NCBI RefSeq assembly: GCF_030758315.1
Contig: NZ_CP132336.1
Span: forward strand, 2,509,001-2,573,000
From: Pararhizobium sp. IMCC3301
GTDB lineage: Bacteria; Pseudomonadota; Alphaproteobacteria; Rhizobiales; GCA-2746425
Direction of reading: 5' to 3'
Length of the DNA: 64,000 bases
Each line of letters begins with the position of its first letter. The stretch's first letter is position 1. The translations under genes and the position numbers were made by a program. Positions 1 to 9,100 of the stretch are shown here, piece by piece. Under the pieces are notes generated by a model, which made no database searches, was not told the origin of the DNA, and saw only the letters and a list, made by a program, of their open reading frames with translations.

Positions 1-336
1 AACGATGCGCTTGCCATTGCAACACACCGCGATTTGAGCGGAGCCCAGAACATGGCCGGCGGGATGAAATGAAACACTGACATCGCCAATCCTGCGGCTC
101 GCTCCATAGGCAATGGCCTCGGTACTGTCCGCATGAGCCGCGCCATAGCGTAACGTCATGATATCCAGCGTCTGCCGTGTGGCCAGAACCGCCTTGTGAC
201 CTGCCCGCGCATGATCGGCATGACCATGCGTAATCAACGCCCGGTCAACCGGCTTTACCGGATCAATGTAGAAATCGCCCGGTGGACAATACAGCCCCCT
301 TGGAGTGGGATGGAGCAATTCATCAAAGCGCATCAT
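1..336 (-). CDS. Ligase-associated DNA damage response exonuclease (5' part only)
   Basis: The reverse strand encodes 112 codons from an ATG at 336 to the window edge, so the C-terminal part is missing. The N-terminus (MMRFDELLHPTPRGLYCPPG) and the metallo-beta-lactamase metal motif THGHADHAR match the mRNA 3'-end-processing-factor-like exonuclease found next to bacterial ATP-dependent DNA ligases. Members are MBL/beta-CASP-fold nucleases thought to act in DNA end processing. The gene diverges from the DEXH helicase and PdeM genes, which belong to the same conserved repair neighbourhood; the ligase usually lies just downstream of this gene, here outside the window. A second ATG at 333 is an equally possible start. 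Confidence 0.85.
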   Translation of the reverse strand, partial: MMRFDELLHPTPRGLYCPPGDFYIDPVKPVDRALITHGHADHARAGHKAVLATRQTLDIMTLRYGAAHADSTEAIAYGASRRIGDVSVSFHPAGHVLGSAQIAVCCNGKRIV

Positions 337-453
337 GTTGCCTGTGTCGTAAACCTGTGCCTTCTGCCAGCAGATAAGACTGTGCGGTTTAATGTCAAAC
401 AGAACCCGCTGCATGCTTGTGAGGTGCCAGAGCTTGCCGGCGGTCTTTCAAAC

Positions 454-3063
454 ATGGCTCGCAAACGGGGATTTGCGTTCTATGTTATGGCTCTGGCTCC
501 AGCGAATAACGGGTGGTCTGTGGACGAAGTTCAAACAGCCGAAAAACTGCAAGGCTTGCCGCCGCTGTTTGAACACTGGTTCACTTCACGCGGCTGGCAA
601 CCGCGTGCGCATCAGCTTGACCTGCTGCAACGTGCTTGCAACGGCTGCTCAACCCTGCTGATTGCCCCGACAGGTGCAGGAAAAACCCTTGCCGGGTTTC
701 TGCCGAGCCTGATCGACCTGCATCAGGAGGACGGCTTGCGGCGCAAGCCTGGTACCGCCTTTTTCGGGCCCCACACGATTTACATTTCTCCGCTGAAGGC
801 TCTGGCGGTCGATATTGCGAGAAATCTTGAGGCACCTATTCGCGAGATGAACCTGCCGGTTCGTGTCGAAACAAGGACCGGTGATACACCTGCCCACAAG
901 CGCCAGCGCCAGAAGGAATACCCGCCCGATATCCTGCTGACAACGCCGGAGCAGATAGCTCTTTTGTTGTCGGACAGAAACGCACCGCGGTTTTTCAGAC
1001 AGGTCAAAACCGTGATTTTCGATGAATTGCACTCGCTGGTGGTATCCAAACGCGGCGATCTTTTGTCCTTGGGTCTGGCGCGAATGGTCCGCCATGCCCC
1101 ACAACTCACCACCATTGGCCTGTCGGCAACGGTTGCCAATCCACAGGATCTGCAGGCCTGGCTGGTGCCGCAGCAGCGCATCCACGGGGAAGTGCAGGAA
1201 GCCGGGTTGATCCATATTTCCGGTGGTGCAAAACCGCAGATCAGCATCCTGGAGACAGAGCAACGCCTGCCATGGGCCGGCCACACCGCACTTTACGCAA
1301 TTGCTGATATCTACCGGCAGATCAAGGCGCACAAGACCACCTTGCTGTTCGTCAACACAAGGTTTCAGGCTGAATTGCTGTTTCGGGAACTGTGGCGTGC
1401 CAATGACGACGCCCTGCCAATAGCCATGCATCACGGCTCGCTCGATGTCGCACAGCGCCGCAAGGTGGAGGCGGCGATGGGCACGGGCAGTCTGCGCGCC
1501 ATCGTCGCCACATCGACGCTGGATCTCGGCATTGACTGGGGCGATGTCGATCTGGTGATTCATGTCGGCGCACCAAAGGGGGCCAGCCGGCTGGCCCAGA
1601 GAATCGGCCGCTCCAACCACCGCATGGACGTCCCGTCAAAGGGAATTCTGGTTCCGGCAAACCGGTTTGAGGTGCTGGAATGCAAGGCTGCACTGGACGC
1701 CAATTATATCGGCGCGCAGGATACACCCAGACTGCATGACGGGGCGCTTGATGTGCTGTGCCAGCATGTGCTTGGTATGGCTTGCGCAGCGCCGTTTCTG
1801 GCCGATGAGCTGTTTGCAGAAGTCACTTCAGCCGCGCCCTATGCCGATCTGACCAGAGCCACATTTGACAGGATCATCGACTTTGTCGCAACCGGCGGCT
1901 ACGCCCTGAAAAGCTATGAGCGCTACGCCAAAATCCGCAAGACCGAAGACGGCACCTGGCGTCTGACCCATCCCCGTCTGGCGCAGCAATACCGCATCAA
2001 TGTCGGCACGATTATTGAAAACCCGATGCTTCTGGTCAGGCTGACCAGAAGCAGAGACGGACGGGTCGGACGCGGCGGCCGTGTGCTTGGCAAGGTCGAG
2101 GAATATTTTCTGGAAACGCTGGAGCCGGGGGACACGTTTCTGTTTGCCGGCCAGATCGTGCGCTTTGAAGGTATTCGCGAGAATGAGGCGTTGGTGACCA
2201 AAAGCGCTGCCGAAACGCCAAAAATCCCGAGCTTTGCCGGGGGCAAGTTCCCGCTCTCCACCTATCTGGCCGAAGGCGTGCGCAATATGCTGTCTGATCC
2301 GGCCAGCTGGGCGGCGCTGCCAGAGCAGGTGTCGCAATGGCTTGAGATGCAGAGATTGCGCTCTGTGCTGCCGGGCCGCAGTGAGTTGCTGCTGGAAACT
2401 TTTCCCCGTGGCGACAAGCATTATCTGATTGCCTATCCGTTCGAGGGGCGGCTGGCGCATCAGACACTGGGTATGTTGTTGACCCGAAGGCTGGAGCGCA
2501 TGAAGGCGCGTCCGCTGGGCTTTGTCGCCACGGATTATGCGCTCGGAGTGTGGTGTCTGCGCGATCTGTCACAGATGATCCGCAAAAAACAGCTGAGTCT
2601 GGATGCTCTGTTCGACGAAGACATGCTGGGGGATGATCTGGAAGCCTGGCTGCGCGAGAGTTTTCTGATGAAACGAACCTTTCGCAACGCGGCGTTGATT
2701 GCCGGACTGATTGAAAAACGCCATCCGGGCAAAGAGAAATCCGGCCGGCAGGTCACGGTTTCCTCGGATCTGATTTACGATGTGCTGAACGAACATGAAC
2801 CTGATCACATTTTGCTGCAGGCGGCTTGGGCGGATGCGTCAACTGGTCTTTTGGATATTCAGCGTCTCGGCGCTATGCTTGGCCGTGTCAAGAATCACCT
2901 GCGTCACAAATCCCTCGACCGGATTTCCCCGCTGGCGGTTCCAGTGATGCTGCAGATTGGCAAGGAGCCGGTTTTCGGCAGCGCCGATGAAATGATTCTG
3001 GCGGAGGTTGCGGGCAATACCAGTCCGCTGGACGATCTGGTCGAAGAAGCAATGCGATTATAA
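454..3063 (+). CDS. Ligase-associated DNA damage response DEXH box helicase (Lhr-like)
   Basis: This is a superfamily 2 helicase of the Lhr type, about 870 residues from the chosen start. Visible motifs, numbered from 454, are a Q-motif-like segment (RAHQLDLL), Walker A PTGAGKT near residue 72, DELH (motif II) near 190, SAT (motif III) near 223, and the motif VI segment AQRIGRSNHR, followed by the winged-helix/Lhr C-terminal region. The family unwinds DNA and is encoded with ATP-dependent ligase, MBL exonuclease and PdeM. The reading frame stays open back to 196, but that would overlap the divergent exonuclease gene. ATGs at 454 and 487 are both reasonable; neither has a strong ribosome site, so the start is uncertain. 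PdeM follows 16 bases after the stop, suggesting co-transcription. Confidence 0.9.
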   Translation: MARKRGFAFYVMALAPANNGWSVDEVQTAEKLQGLPPLFEHWFTSRGWQPRAHQLDLLQRACNGCSTLLIAPTGAGKTLAGFLPSLIDLHQEDGLRRKPGTAFFGPHTIYISPLKALAVDIARNLEAPIREMNLPVRVETRTGDTPAHKRQRQKEYPPDILLTTPEQIALLLSDRNAPRFFRQVKTVIFDELHSLVVSKRGDLLSLGLARMVRHAPQLTTIGLSATVANPQDLQAWLVPQQRIHGEVQEAGLIHISGGAKPQISILETEQRLPWAGHTALYAIADIYRQIKAHKTTLLFVNTRFQAELLFRELWRANDDALPIAMHHGSLDVAQRRKVEAAMGTGSLRAIVATSTLDLGIDWGDVDLVIHVGAPKGASRLAQRIGRSNHRMDVPSKGILVPANRFEVLECKAALDANYIGAQDTPRLHDGALDVLCQHVLGMACAAPFLADELFAEVTSAAPYADLTRATFDRIIDFVATGGYALKSYERYAKIRKTEDGTWRLTHPRLAQQYRINVGTIIENPMLLVRLTRSRDGRVGRGGRVLGKVEEYFLETLEPGDTFLFAGQIVRFEGIRENEALVTKSAAETPKIPSFAGGKFPLSTYLAEGVRNMLSDPASWAALPEQVSQWLEMQRLRSVLPGRSELLLETFPRGDKHYLIAYPFEGRLAHQTLGMLLTRRLERMKARPLGFVATDYALGVWCLRDLSQMIRKKQLSLDALFDEDMLGDDLEAWLRESFLMKRTFRNAALIAGLIEKRHPGKEKSGRQVTVSSDLIYDVLNEHEPDHILLQAAWADASTGLLDIQRLGAMLGRVKNHLRHKSLDRISPLAVPVMLQIGKEPVFGSADEMILAEVAGNTSPLDDLVEEAMRL

Positions 3064-3079
3064 GTTGGTCAACTGATTC

Positions 3080-3811
3080 ATGACTCTTGCAGAAAACAGT
3101 TCAGAGCCGATGCTGCCGCAAGGCGCAGAAGTGACACTGATGGGTGAGACATTCCTCGCGCATCCGCACGGCATCCTGTACTGGCCCGGCGAAGCTACTC
3201 TGATTGTCGCCGATCTGCATCTGGAGAAAGGCTCAAGTTTTGCCCGCAAAGGCACCTTCCTGCCGCCATATGACAGCCGCATCACGCTGGGCCGTCTGGC
3301 CACGCTCGTTGAAGAGCTGCGACCGGACAGGTTGATTGCCCTGGGAGACAGTTTTCATGATGTCGAGGCCGCAAACCGTCTCGGCGCCAAAGAATGTGCC
3401 ACAGTTTTGCGGTTGCAACAGAGCTGTGAGTGGATCTGGGTTTCCGGAAATCATGATCCCTATCCGCCGGTGGCGCTGGGCGGCCATGCCTGTGATGAGA
3501 TGACAATCGGGCCGATCACCTTCCGCCATGAACCGCTAGCCGGCGCAAAGGGCGAGATTGCCGGACATCTGCATCCCTGCAGCAAGGTCAGGGGCCGGGC
3601 GCGTTCGGTCCGCAGGGCCTGTTTCATCGAAGACGGCGATCGAGCCATCCTGCCTGCCTTTGGCGCATTGACCGGTGGCCTCAACATCTGTGATGACGCC
3701 TTCACCGGCATGTTCGGTGTGCCCCATCGCGTCAGAATTCATATGCTTGGAGATCAGCAGATCTACACCGTAGACAGGAATGATTGCCGACCGGATGCCC
3801 GCCGCGCCTGA
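3080..3811 (+). CDS. pdeM: Ligase-associated DNA damage response endonuclease PdeM
   Basis: A 243-residue calcineurin-like metallophosphoesterase. All metal-binding signatures are visible: D45-L-H47, GD at 89-90 followed by SFHD, GNHD at 123-126 and GHLHP at 162-166. The length and these motifs match PdeM, the nuclease that accompanies the ligase-associated helicase and exonuclease. It starts 16 bases after the helicase stop and is probably translated from the same transcript. It converges on the DUF3429 gene with a gap of only 13 bases and no obvious terminator. The biological substrate of this family is not settled; a role in DNA damage response is inferred from neighbourhood and family. 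Confidence 0.92.
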   Translation: MTLAENSSEPMLPQGAEVTLMGETFLAHPHGILYWPGEATLIVADLHLEKGSSFARKGTFLPPYDSRITLGRLATLVEELRPDRLIALGDSFHDVEAANRLGAKECATVLRLQQSCEWIWVSGNHDPYPPVALGGHACDEMTIGPITFRHEPLAGAKGEIAGHLHPCSKVRGRARSVRRACFIEDGDRAILPAFGALTGGLNICDDAFTGMFGVPHRVRIHMLGDQQIYTVDRNDCRPDARRA

Positions 3812-3824
3812 CGGAAGGACCAAG

Positions 3825-4304
3825 CTATAAAAGGCCAAGGCCGCCAGCCACCAGCGCGATGATTGCGCCGACAGTCAAGCGTAACCGCAGGCGCCCGAAC
3901 CAGCGTGGCAAGGAATGGTTGCGTGTGGCTTTGAGATCGACATAGAGCTGCCACAGATAGCCAAAAATCAGCAGGAAGATCCCGCCCGAAATGATTGGCA
4001 GCAACAGGCAGCTCCATCCGAATATGGAGGGCAGCACACTGAGAACAAAATCCCGTGTCTGGGTTTCCTTGGAAGATGCACCAAGCGCTCTGCCCCAGCG
4101 CACGCCACCCAGAAAAGACAGGATCACGGCTCCATAGGCCACCAGGGCCTGACCGGCGGTCTCCTGTAGAAACGGGTCTTCATCGAACAGCAGAACCGCT
4201 GCTGCCGAAATCACGAACGGAATAAGACCGGCATAGCCAAGCCATATAGCCATTTGCGATGACGGACGGCTGGTGTCCTGCGGATCGTTGGACGTCATGA
4301 TCAT
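3825..4304 (-). CDS. DUF3429 domain membrane protein
   Basis: About 159 residues from the ATG at 4304 (a second ATG at 4298). The frame is open further upstream to 4595, but that part overlaps the TIGR02186 gene and is low-complexity and arginine/serine rich, unlike a real N-terminus. The protein has about five hydrophobic segments, including the conserved core with GAVILSFLGGVRWG and a following PSIFGW motif, which is how I recognise DUF3429. Its function is unknown; an inner-membrane location is clear from the sequence. It lies 16 bases downstream of the TIGR02186 gene on the same strand, so the three genes 6017-3825 are probably one operon. Confidence 0.82.
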   Translation of the reverse strand: MIMTSNDPQDTSRPSSQMAIWLGYAGLIPFVISAAAVLLFDEDPFLQETAGQALVAYGAVILSFLGGVRWGRALGASSKETQTRDFVLSVLPSIFGWSCLLLPIISGGIFLLIFGYLWQLYVDLKATRNHSLPRWFGRLRLRLTVGAIIALVAGGLGLL

Positions 4305-4320
4305 CGCGGTTTGCCCCGGT

Positions 4321-5085
4321 CTATTCTCGTCTGAACACCACGCCACCGAACCAGCCAACGAATACCGCCAGAAGCACGGCAAAGACGCCGAACAACATGC
4401 CATTTTCGCGGCTGAAATCATACACAAGCTGCTCAAGTCCCGCCTTGGAAATCCACAGAGACTGCTCGTCATGGGCCAGAAGCGCACCCTGATTGAAGAC
4501 GAAAACCTCAATGCGGTAGGTGCCGACAGACACGCGCGCGGGAATGCGTATCGTGCTTTTGAACAGGGTTTCCGTGAGGAAATCGACGCCGTCATTGTTC
4601 ATGGAAAACAAATCATTGCTGGCTTTCAGACGGCGGTAAGCAAGGGCGAAATCAGTTGAATTGCCCGGTGCCTCGATGGCATCGGTTGCCACCGGGAAAA
4701 TGATATTCTCCAAACCGATCTGATTTGCCTGCAAAGCCTGCGACTGAGCGATATCCTCCGTTGGACGGTTGGCGGCCAGCGCATAAAATGACGGGACACT
4801 GAGGAAGGTTCGCGAGTTGCGGTTGATCCAGACACCAAAAATGCGTTCCTTCTTTCGTGTCACGACATCTACCGGCGGTCCTTTGAAAACCACGACAACG
4901 TCATATTCTCCAGGGCGTGAAATCGATGCGCGGTCGCGCTCGATGCTGCCGAAAACGGTAATATCAGTTCCCGAAAAATTTGAATTGATCGCCACATTCT
5001 CCGAGGAGACCGCTATCACCACGCGCTCGGCAAATACTGGCGTCGCGAGCAGGGCCATCACGCTGGCTGCGAGCAAGCGGAACAT
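4321..5085 (-). CDS. TIGR02186 family protein
   Basis: A 254-residue protein with an N-terminal signal peptide (MFRLLAASVMALLATPVFAE), a long periplasmic part, and one C-terminal transmembrane helix (FGVFAVLLAVFVGWFGGVV) ending in arginines, so it should be anchored to the inner membrane facing the periplasm. The family is alphaproteobacterial and repeatedly found beside a TauE/SafE permease. Here its ATG overlaps the permease stop by one base (TGATG), a sign of translational coupling. The function is unknown; a role as a periplasmic partner of the sulfur-anion exporter is an inference from the coupling. Confidence 0.88.
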   Translation of the reverse strand: MFRLLAASVMALLATPVFAERVVIAVSSENVAINSNFSGTDITVFGSIERDRASISRPGEYDVVVVFKGPPVDVVTRKKERIFGVWINRNSRTFLSVPSFYALAANRPTEDIAQSQALQANQIGLENIIFPVATDAIEAPGNSTDFALAYRRLKASNDLFSMNNDGVDFLTETLFKSTIRIPARVSVGTYRIEVFVFNQGALLAHDEQSLWISKAGLEQLVYDFSRENGMLFGVFAVLLAVFVGWFGGVVFRRE

Positions 5086-6017
5086 CAGCTTGCCCCCATC
5101 AGCCGCAGCACCGAAATCGAATACAACTCGTCCGGTTTCAGAACCAGGTTGACCGCAAACCGCATTCCAACTGCCAGTACCAGCAGACCCAGCAGCGCAC
5201 GAAGATGTTCGCCCCGCAGCTTCTGGCCCAGTTGCGCTCCGAATTGCGCGCCGAAAACGCCGCCGATCATCAGCGCAAGTGCCAGCACAACGTCAACGGT
5301 CTGATTGGTGCTGGCGTGCAGCACGGTGGCAACCGACATGGTGACGAGAATGTAGATCAGCGATGTCCCGATCACCATGGCCGTCGGCACGCGCAGCAGA
5401 TAAATCAGCGCCGGCACCATGATAAAGCCGCCACCGATACCGAGCACCGAGCCCATGAAACCGATCGAGATCCCCAGACCAAGGACCGGGAGCACACTGA
5501 CATAAAGTTTCGAGCGGCGGAATTTCATTTTCAGCGGCAGGCCGAGAACCCAGCTATGCTGGCCCGGCATTCTCGCGGGCGGCGGCTTGCCATCGCGGTT
5601 TTTCAGCATTGCGCGGATTGATTCACGCAACATCAAAATCCCGATTGAGCTCAGAAATGTCAGGTAGGAGACCGAGATAATGAGATCGAGCTGACCGATA
5701 TCACGGAGCAGCCGGAAGACAAAAACACCCAGTGCCGAGCCGACAACGCCCCCGCTGATAAGCATGCTGGCAAGCTTCAGATCAATTGCCTGGCGACGCC
5801 AGTAGGACAGCGCCCCCGATGTCGATGAAGCGACGGTCTGCGAGGTCACTGTGGCGACAGCCACGGCGGGCGGTATACCGGTGAAGATCAACAGTGGCGT
5901 TAACAGAAATCCACCGCCGACACCAAACAGACCCGAAATAAAGCCGACCGCTGCACCCATGCCCAGCAACATCAAAATGCTGACCGGTAGTTCGGCTATG
6001 GGCAGGTAAATCTGCAC
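5085..6017 (-). CDS. TauE/SafE family sulfite/sulfonate exporter
   Basis: A 310-residue polytopic membrane protein with about eight hydrophobic segments. Two internally similar halves carry the glycine-rich family signature: GLFGVGGGFLLTPLL near residue 30 and VLGIGGGFIMVPALI in the second half. TauE/SafE proteins move sulfite, sulfoacetate or related small organic sulfur anions across the inner membrane. It is first in a probable three-gene operon and is coupled by a one-base stop/start overlap to the TIGR02186 gene. The substrate cannot be told from sequence. Confidence 0.92.
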   Translation of the reverse strand: MQIYLPIAELPVSILMLLGMGAAVGFISGLFGVGGGFLLTPLLIFTGIPPAVAVATVTSQTVASSTSGALSYWRRQAIDLKLASMLISGGVVGSALGVFVFRLLRDIGQLDLIISVSYLTFLSSIGILMLRESIRAMLKNRDGKPPPARMPGQHSWVLGLPLKMKFRRSKLYVSVLPVLGLGISIGFMGSVLGIGGGFIMVPALIYLLRVPTAMVIGTSLIYILVTMSVATVLHASTNQTVDVVLALALMIGGVFGAQFGAQLGQKLRGEHLRALLGLLVLAVGMRFAVNLVLKPDELYSISVLRLMGAS

Positions 6018-6144
6018 GGACGTCTGTCTTTATGGCTAGGCGCTCATTGGCGCGAGATGTAACTAATTCTGGCACACCGCCAGTGTGGTTTGATAAACGC
6101 CTGCTGAGTCGCTCTGTCAATGTCCAGAGGGCACAGATTAAATT

Positions 6145-9100
6145 TTAAATTCGAGATTCGTCTATATTTGTTAAAGGTTTGCCGTCAAGCACGCCGGACT
6201 GTTCAAAAAATGTCGGAAGGCCGCCAACGGATGCTGTTTCCCCGTCACTCGCGGTTTCGGCGTGTTTTGCAAGCACGGCTTCCGCACTCGCGGGAAGTTC
6301 GACTGCAATCCACCCTTCATCCGGGATGGCGACATTATTGGCATTTTCCGGCGGCAGCTCTGGAACCCAGCCGGCAACCTTGCGATCAAGCTGCGCGCGT
6401 ATATCGGACAACAGGTCCGGACCCAGCGCATCACGCTTGGCAATAGCATCGGGATCGCCATCCTTGGCGGCAACGGCAAACCAGAAATAGGCCTCTTCAA
6501 GATCGGTCGCGACACCCATTCCGCGGGCATGGAGAATGGCCAGATTGAACTGGCTGTCTCTGACGCCGGCTTCGGCTGCCCTGGTGAACCATTCTGCAGC
6601 TGCAGCGAAGTCCGGTTCACCCAACGCGCCCTGGGCATGCAGAACACCCAGATTATACATCGCCTTGGTGTTTCCTTTGTCGCCAGCCTGTTCATAAAGC
6701 TCAGCCGCCGCAGCCTTGTCCTTGGTAATGCCGCGGCCATGCTCCAGCAAACTGCCGAGCCTGTACAGTGCCGGTGCCAGTCCCTGGTCGGCGGCGCGGC
6801 GATACCACTGCACTGCCTTTTGCATATCGGCAGGAGTGCCGAACCCATCAGCATACCGGCTGCCCACTTCGAACTGCGCCACAGCATCTCCGATTGCCGC
6901 TTTGTAACGCAGCGGCAACGGTCCGATAGTGGAAGCAGGGGCGGGTGCAACAAAGGTATGCAGCAGCGGTGTGTCTGTTGCGGTTTTGGCGCTGTCAGGT
7001 TTGGCAACCGGCAAGGCAATATTGGTCGGCTTGGTCAACGCGCCAAAGATATTTTCACCGAGCGCGCTGAACCGGTCGGTTCCGCCCGGCAGCCGATCGG
7101 GAATTTTCTGGCGCACCGGCCGGGCCGCCGTATCAGAAGGATCATCAATGACCTTGCTAGCCGCTGCCAGGCTTGCCCGAGCGGCCTTTGCCGGCCCCGA
7201 AATACTGCCTGTTGTCAAAACCTCTTCAGGTCCGGATTGTGACCGGTAGCTTTGCAGTGTCAGCGCGACCGCAGCGATGATCAGGGACAATCCCAGACAG
7301 ACGCCGAGAATTTTCTTGCGCCGCGACGGGTCGCTCTCAGTCTGCAGCTCCTGCTTTTGCTGCGCCAGGAAATGTTCGGCGCGCCGCTTGATGCTGTCAA
7401 CGGACGGATCCTCAGTTGATGCTGCTTCTGCGGGAATGGCGGGGCGCTCGGCGCGCTTGTGGGTGGCACGCCGGGCGGCAGCAATATAGTTCATGCCGAC
7501 GCCGGGTTCGGCCGTCTGTTCGGATTTGGCGCTGCGTGAGCCGCGGGCAGTGCCGGAAGCCGCCGCCTGTTGAACCGGCTCTACCGCCTCAACGGATTCG
7601 CTGGGCCGGGCAGTTTCACGGGTAGTCTCCAGGGCAGGTTTTGACGGTTGCGGCGGGGTATCGCCTGATTGATCAGTGCGACCTGTGCGATCAGTGCGAT
7701 CCGGCACGATTTCGGCTTTTCGGATACGGGAACGGGTTTGCGTATCTTTCGCGGCGACAGAGTGTGCAACCGCCTGTTTGCTGCGTTTGGCCTGAAGCCG
7801 GTCGACGCCGCTTTCCAGGTCATAGATTTTGTTCAGCAGCAAGCTCAGCGTATCCGGTACAGAGCTGAGCCGTTTGTCCAGCCCTTCTGGCGATTTCGAT
7901 TTTTCAGCATTCGCCTTGAGCAGTGCTGACAGATCGTCAAGCGTCTGCTGGCTTCGGGCATCAATGCCGCGTTCGACCCGGTTGAGAGCCTCGTGCAAGG
8001 GTGTCACGACAGCATCGGAAACCGCCTTGGAAACTTCAGTGGCGGTCGGTGCAGCGGGAATTTTCGGGTCGGGTCTGGCAAGCTGTTTTTCCAGTTGCGC
8101 CATGACGGTCGACATTTGTGTTTCGATCCGCGCCAGATCATCCTGCATCTGCTGATGCGTGGCATCGGTCTCGTCAATCTTTGCCGCGCCAAGCGCAGGG
8201 ATCTCTTCTATGCGCCGTTCCAGGCTTTCAATCTGGAGACTGAGCTGCTCGACAAAGTTCTGGTTCTGAAAGGTTTGCTGTTCGGTGCTTTCCCCGGCGC
8301 GGCGGTCTGCCTCAAGAGAAGCTGAATCGAACCGCTTCATTGTGTCGTCCAGCCGCGCCAGCAGACTGTCAAAGCGATCCTTGAACAAGTGTGTCTGATC
8401 GCCGGCCTTCAGTGCATTAAGGCTGGTCTGCTGTTCCATCAGAATAGCTTCAAGCCGGCCAACCGTATGTTCAATCGATTCAAGCGTCTCCCGGGGCGGC
8501 AGGAAGCTGATCAGGCTTTGCGGATTGGGCTGCTGCTGGGCAATTTCCGAAGGCAGATTCTGCAAAGTCTTTTCCAGCTTTGCAATTTGCGTCTGCAGTG
8601 CCGAATTGGTCACGGCATCAGGCTGCTGCCGGATGGATTTTTCAAGCTTCTGCACGGTCAGATCCAGCAGGCCTGCAACATCTCTCGACAACGCCGGCTT
8701 GATCGATTTCACAGAGGCTTCCAGATTGTCGATCTGGCTTTGCAAGGCCGGCAATTGCCGGCCTGCGTCAGACTGGGTCACCGAATTATGCAAGCGCACA
8801 TGCTCATCAGCAAGCTTCTGTAAGTTCTGGTCGAGCCGGCCCTGGTCTTCCTGCAGCTTGACCTGCATTTTGGCCATGGGTCGCAAAATCGCCACGTCAT
8901 CTCGGGTTGGCAGTTGCGAGATTTTCGACTCAAGCAGAGACAGATTGTGCTCCAGCTTCTCGCGGATGTCATCATTATGGGTCTTCGCCTCTGAATCCGA
9001 TTTTTCCAGAAGCGAATTTATTTTGTCGCCAAGCAGTTTGAAATGCGACTCCATCACTTCGCTGGAGAGGGCCTCTTCCTTCTCTCCATCTTCTGGCGCA

